Shown here in pieces: positions 63,137 to 64,000 of a stretch of DNA of 64,000 nt. The stretch's first letter is position 1. Every line of letters starts with the position of its first letter. Both the position numbers and the translations under genes were made by a program. The notes beneath the pieces were generated by a model. That model was given only the letters and a program-made list of their open reading frames with translations. It made no database searches and was not told the origin of the DNA. Source of the DNA: Microbulbifer sp. Q7 (GTDB taxonomy: Bacteria; Pseudomonadota; Gammaproteobacteria; Pseudomonadales; Cellvibrionaceae); assembly GCF_001639145.1 (NCBI RefSeq), contig NZ_LROY01000002.1, positions 2,264,501-2,328,500 on the forward strand. The letters run 5' to 3'.

Positions 63137-63613
63137 TTACAGATGCTCAACCGTATCAATCTCGTATTCCACCGATCCAGAAGGTGTGTTCACCACGACA
63201 ATGTCTCCCTCTTCTTTGCCGATCAGCGCTCGCGCAATGGGCGAATTCACAGAGATCTTTTTCTGTTTTACATCCGCCTCATCGTCACCCACAATTTTGT
63301 AGGTTACTTCCGAATCATTTTCCATGTGAATGATGGTCACGGTGGTGCCAAAAATCACCTTGCCGGAAGGCTCGATGGAATGAACATCAATGACCTGGGC
63401 CATCGACAACTTGGCTTCGATTTCCTGAATACGGCCTTCAATAAATCCCTGCTTTTCCCGCGCCGCGTGGTACTCGGCGTTTTCTTTCAGGTCACCGTGT
63501 TCACGGGCCTCGGCGATGGCCTGAACAACAGCCGGACGCTGTACTTTCTTCAGGTCGTCCAGCTCTGTGCGCAGAGCCTCTGCGCCCTCAACGGTCATGG
63601 GTACGCGGTTCAT
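63137..63613 (-). CDS. greA: Transcription elongation factor GreA
   Basis: 158 aa. Stimulates RNA cleavage by backtracked RNA polymerase. The N-terminal coiled coil [43 protein letters not shown] contains the conserved acidic tip DLKENAEYH, and the C-terminal domain runs [21 protein letters not shown] to [19 protein letters not shown] precedes ATG 63613. It lies after carB on the same strand, the gammaproteobacterial order, but the next gene in relatives, yhbY/rlmE, is about 45 kb away. Confidence 0.97.
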   Translation of the reverse strand: MNRVPMTVEGAEALRTELDDLKKVQRPAVVQAIAEAREHGDLKENAEYHAAREKQGFIEGRIQEIEAKLSMAQVIDVHSIEPSGKVIFGTTVTIIHMENDSEVTYKIVGDDEADVKQKKISVNSPIARALIGKEEGDIVVVNTPSGSVEYEIDTVEHL

Positions 63614-63676
63614 GGGAACCTCCAGAATCTTCACATTTCGCAATGCGTTGCGATGCGTTTTTAGGTTAATTCTTAA

Positions 63677-63709
63677 CGAAAAAGCTCCACCAGGCGGCGG
63701 AGCTTTCAA
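63677..63709 (-). terminator. Terminator between carB and greA
   Basis: Minus-strand stem AAAGCTCCGCC / GGTGGAGCTTT (one G-T pair) with loop GCCT, then TTTTCG. It lies between carB and greA, so greA may be expressed mainly from its own promoter. Confidence 0.75.
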
Positions 63710-63748
63710 AAGCGGTGACCCTTGCGGGCCACCCGTATCAATGCTCGA

Positions 63749-64000
63749 TCAGTCCTGCAGACGAATAACCCGCTGGTGCAGCTCCTGCAGGCTGCGCACC
63801 TTGTGTGGCTCCGCAATCTGCATGGCCATGGCCATGGCGCGGGCTGCCGCCAGGGTGGTGGTGTAGCAAACCTGATGGTTTTCGGCGCTGCGGCGGATAT
63901 CCGCGGAGTCGCGAATGGCCTGACGGCCTTCGGTGGTATTCACCACCAGGGCAATCTCGTCGTTTTTGATCATATCGACGATATGCGGGCGCCCTTCGCT
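63749..64000 (-). CDS. carB: Carbamoyl phosphate synthase large subunit, C-terminal end
   Basis: Only the last 83 codons are in the window; the gene continues beyond 64000. The visible part is the end of the methylglyoxal-synthase-like allosteric domain: HIVDMIKNDEIALVVNTTEG, RDSADIRRSAENHQVCYTTTLAAA and a final VRSLQELHQRV. CarB makes carbamoyl phosphate for arginine and pyrimidines. It precedes greA on the same strand. Confidence 0.95.
   Translation of the reverse strand, partial: SEGRPHIVDMIKNDEIALVVNTTEGRQAIRDSADIRRSAENHQVCYTTTLAAARAMAMAMQIAEPHKVRSLQELHQRVIRLQD

Overview
The window looks like chromosome of a marine, polysaccharide-degrading gammaproteobacterium, probably Cellvibrionales and possibly Microbulbifer-like. 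This is an inference from gene content (gammaproteobacterial rlmE-ftsH-folP-glmM-tpiA-secG-tRNA-Leu core block, proton-translocating PntAB, NasST nitrate assimilation, curli genes, a rhamnogalacturonan acetylesterase); no rRNA or species marker is present. Most of the window is G+C-rich with tight operons. The exception is about 1-11 kb, which is visibly A+T-richer and reads as an acquired island.

Layout. (1) 1-10.4 kb: the end of a DNA cytosine-5 methyltransferase gene (+), converging on a three-gene operon (-) whose order and sizes (625, about 430 and about 1710 aa) match the DptF-DptG-DptH restriction module of phosphorothioation systems. Here the visible modification enzyme is a cytosine methylase and no DndB-E gene is seen. 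(2) 11.1-17.8 kb: tRNA-Leu(GAG) with its 3' end facing the island, then secG, tpiA, glmM, folP, ftsH and rlmE (-), with yhbY divergent. (3) 18.2-24.2 kb: an SGNH acetylesterase, a large lipoprotein with an HELAH motif, and pntAB, all (-). (4) 24.8-39.9 kb: nitrate assimilation and molybdenum cofactor genes: a ModA-like lipoprotein and mobA (-), then a porin remnant, nasT, nasS, narK, a PP2C/Ser-Thr kinase fusion, nirB, nirD, nasA and moeA (+). Upstream of both narK and nirB there is a sigma-54-type -24/-12 site followed by a leader containing an ANTAR-type hexaloop hairpin, as expected for NasT antitermination. (5) 40-49.3 kb: a monooxygenase-fold protein, a TrmH-like methylase, a dienelactone hydrolase, an ABC exporter pair, and a TetR regulator divergent from an RND efflux pair. 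(6) 49.4-54.2 kb: a tightly coupled five-gene operon (-) for a membrane protein, a VWA lipoprotein, two GDPD-like enzymes and a metallo-beta-lactamase-fold enzyme. (7) 55-61.5 kb: a curli locus csgDEFG with four curlin-repeat proteins. (8) 61.7-64 kb: an acyltransferase, greA and the 3' end of carB.

Two conserved gammaproteobacterial linkages are broken here. carB-greA and yhbY/rlmE-ftsH, usually neighbours, lie about 45 kb apart with the accessory genes between them. The usual neighbour of tRNA-Leu (rimP-nusA) is replaced by the restriction island. A family of about 111-bp palindromic intergenic elements occurs three times between 35.3 and 40.6 kb.
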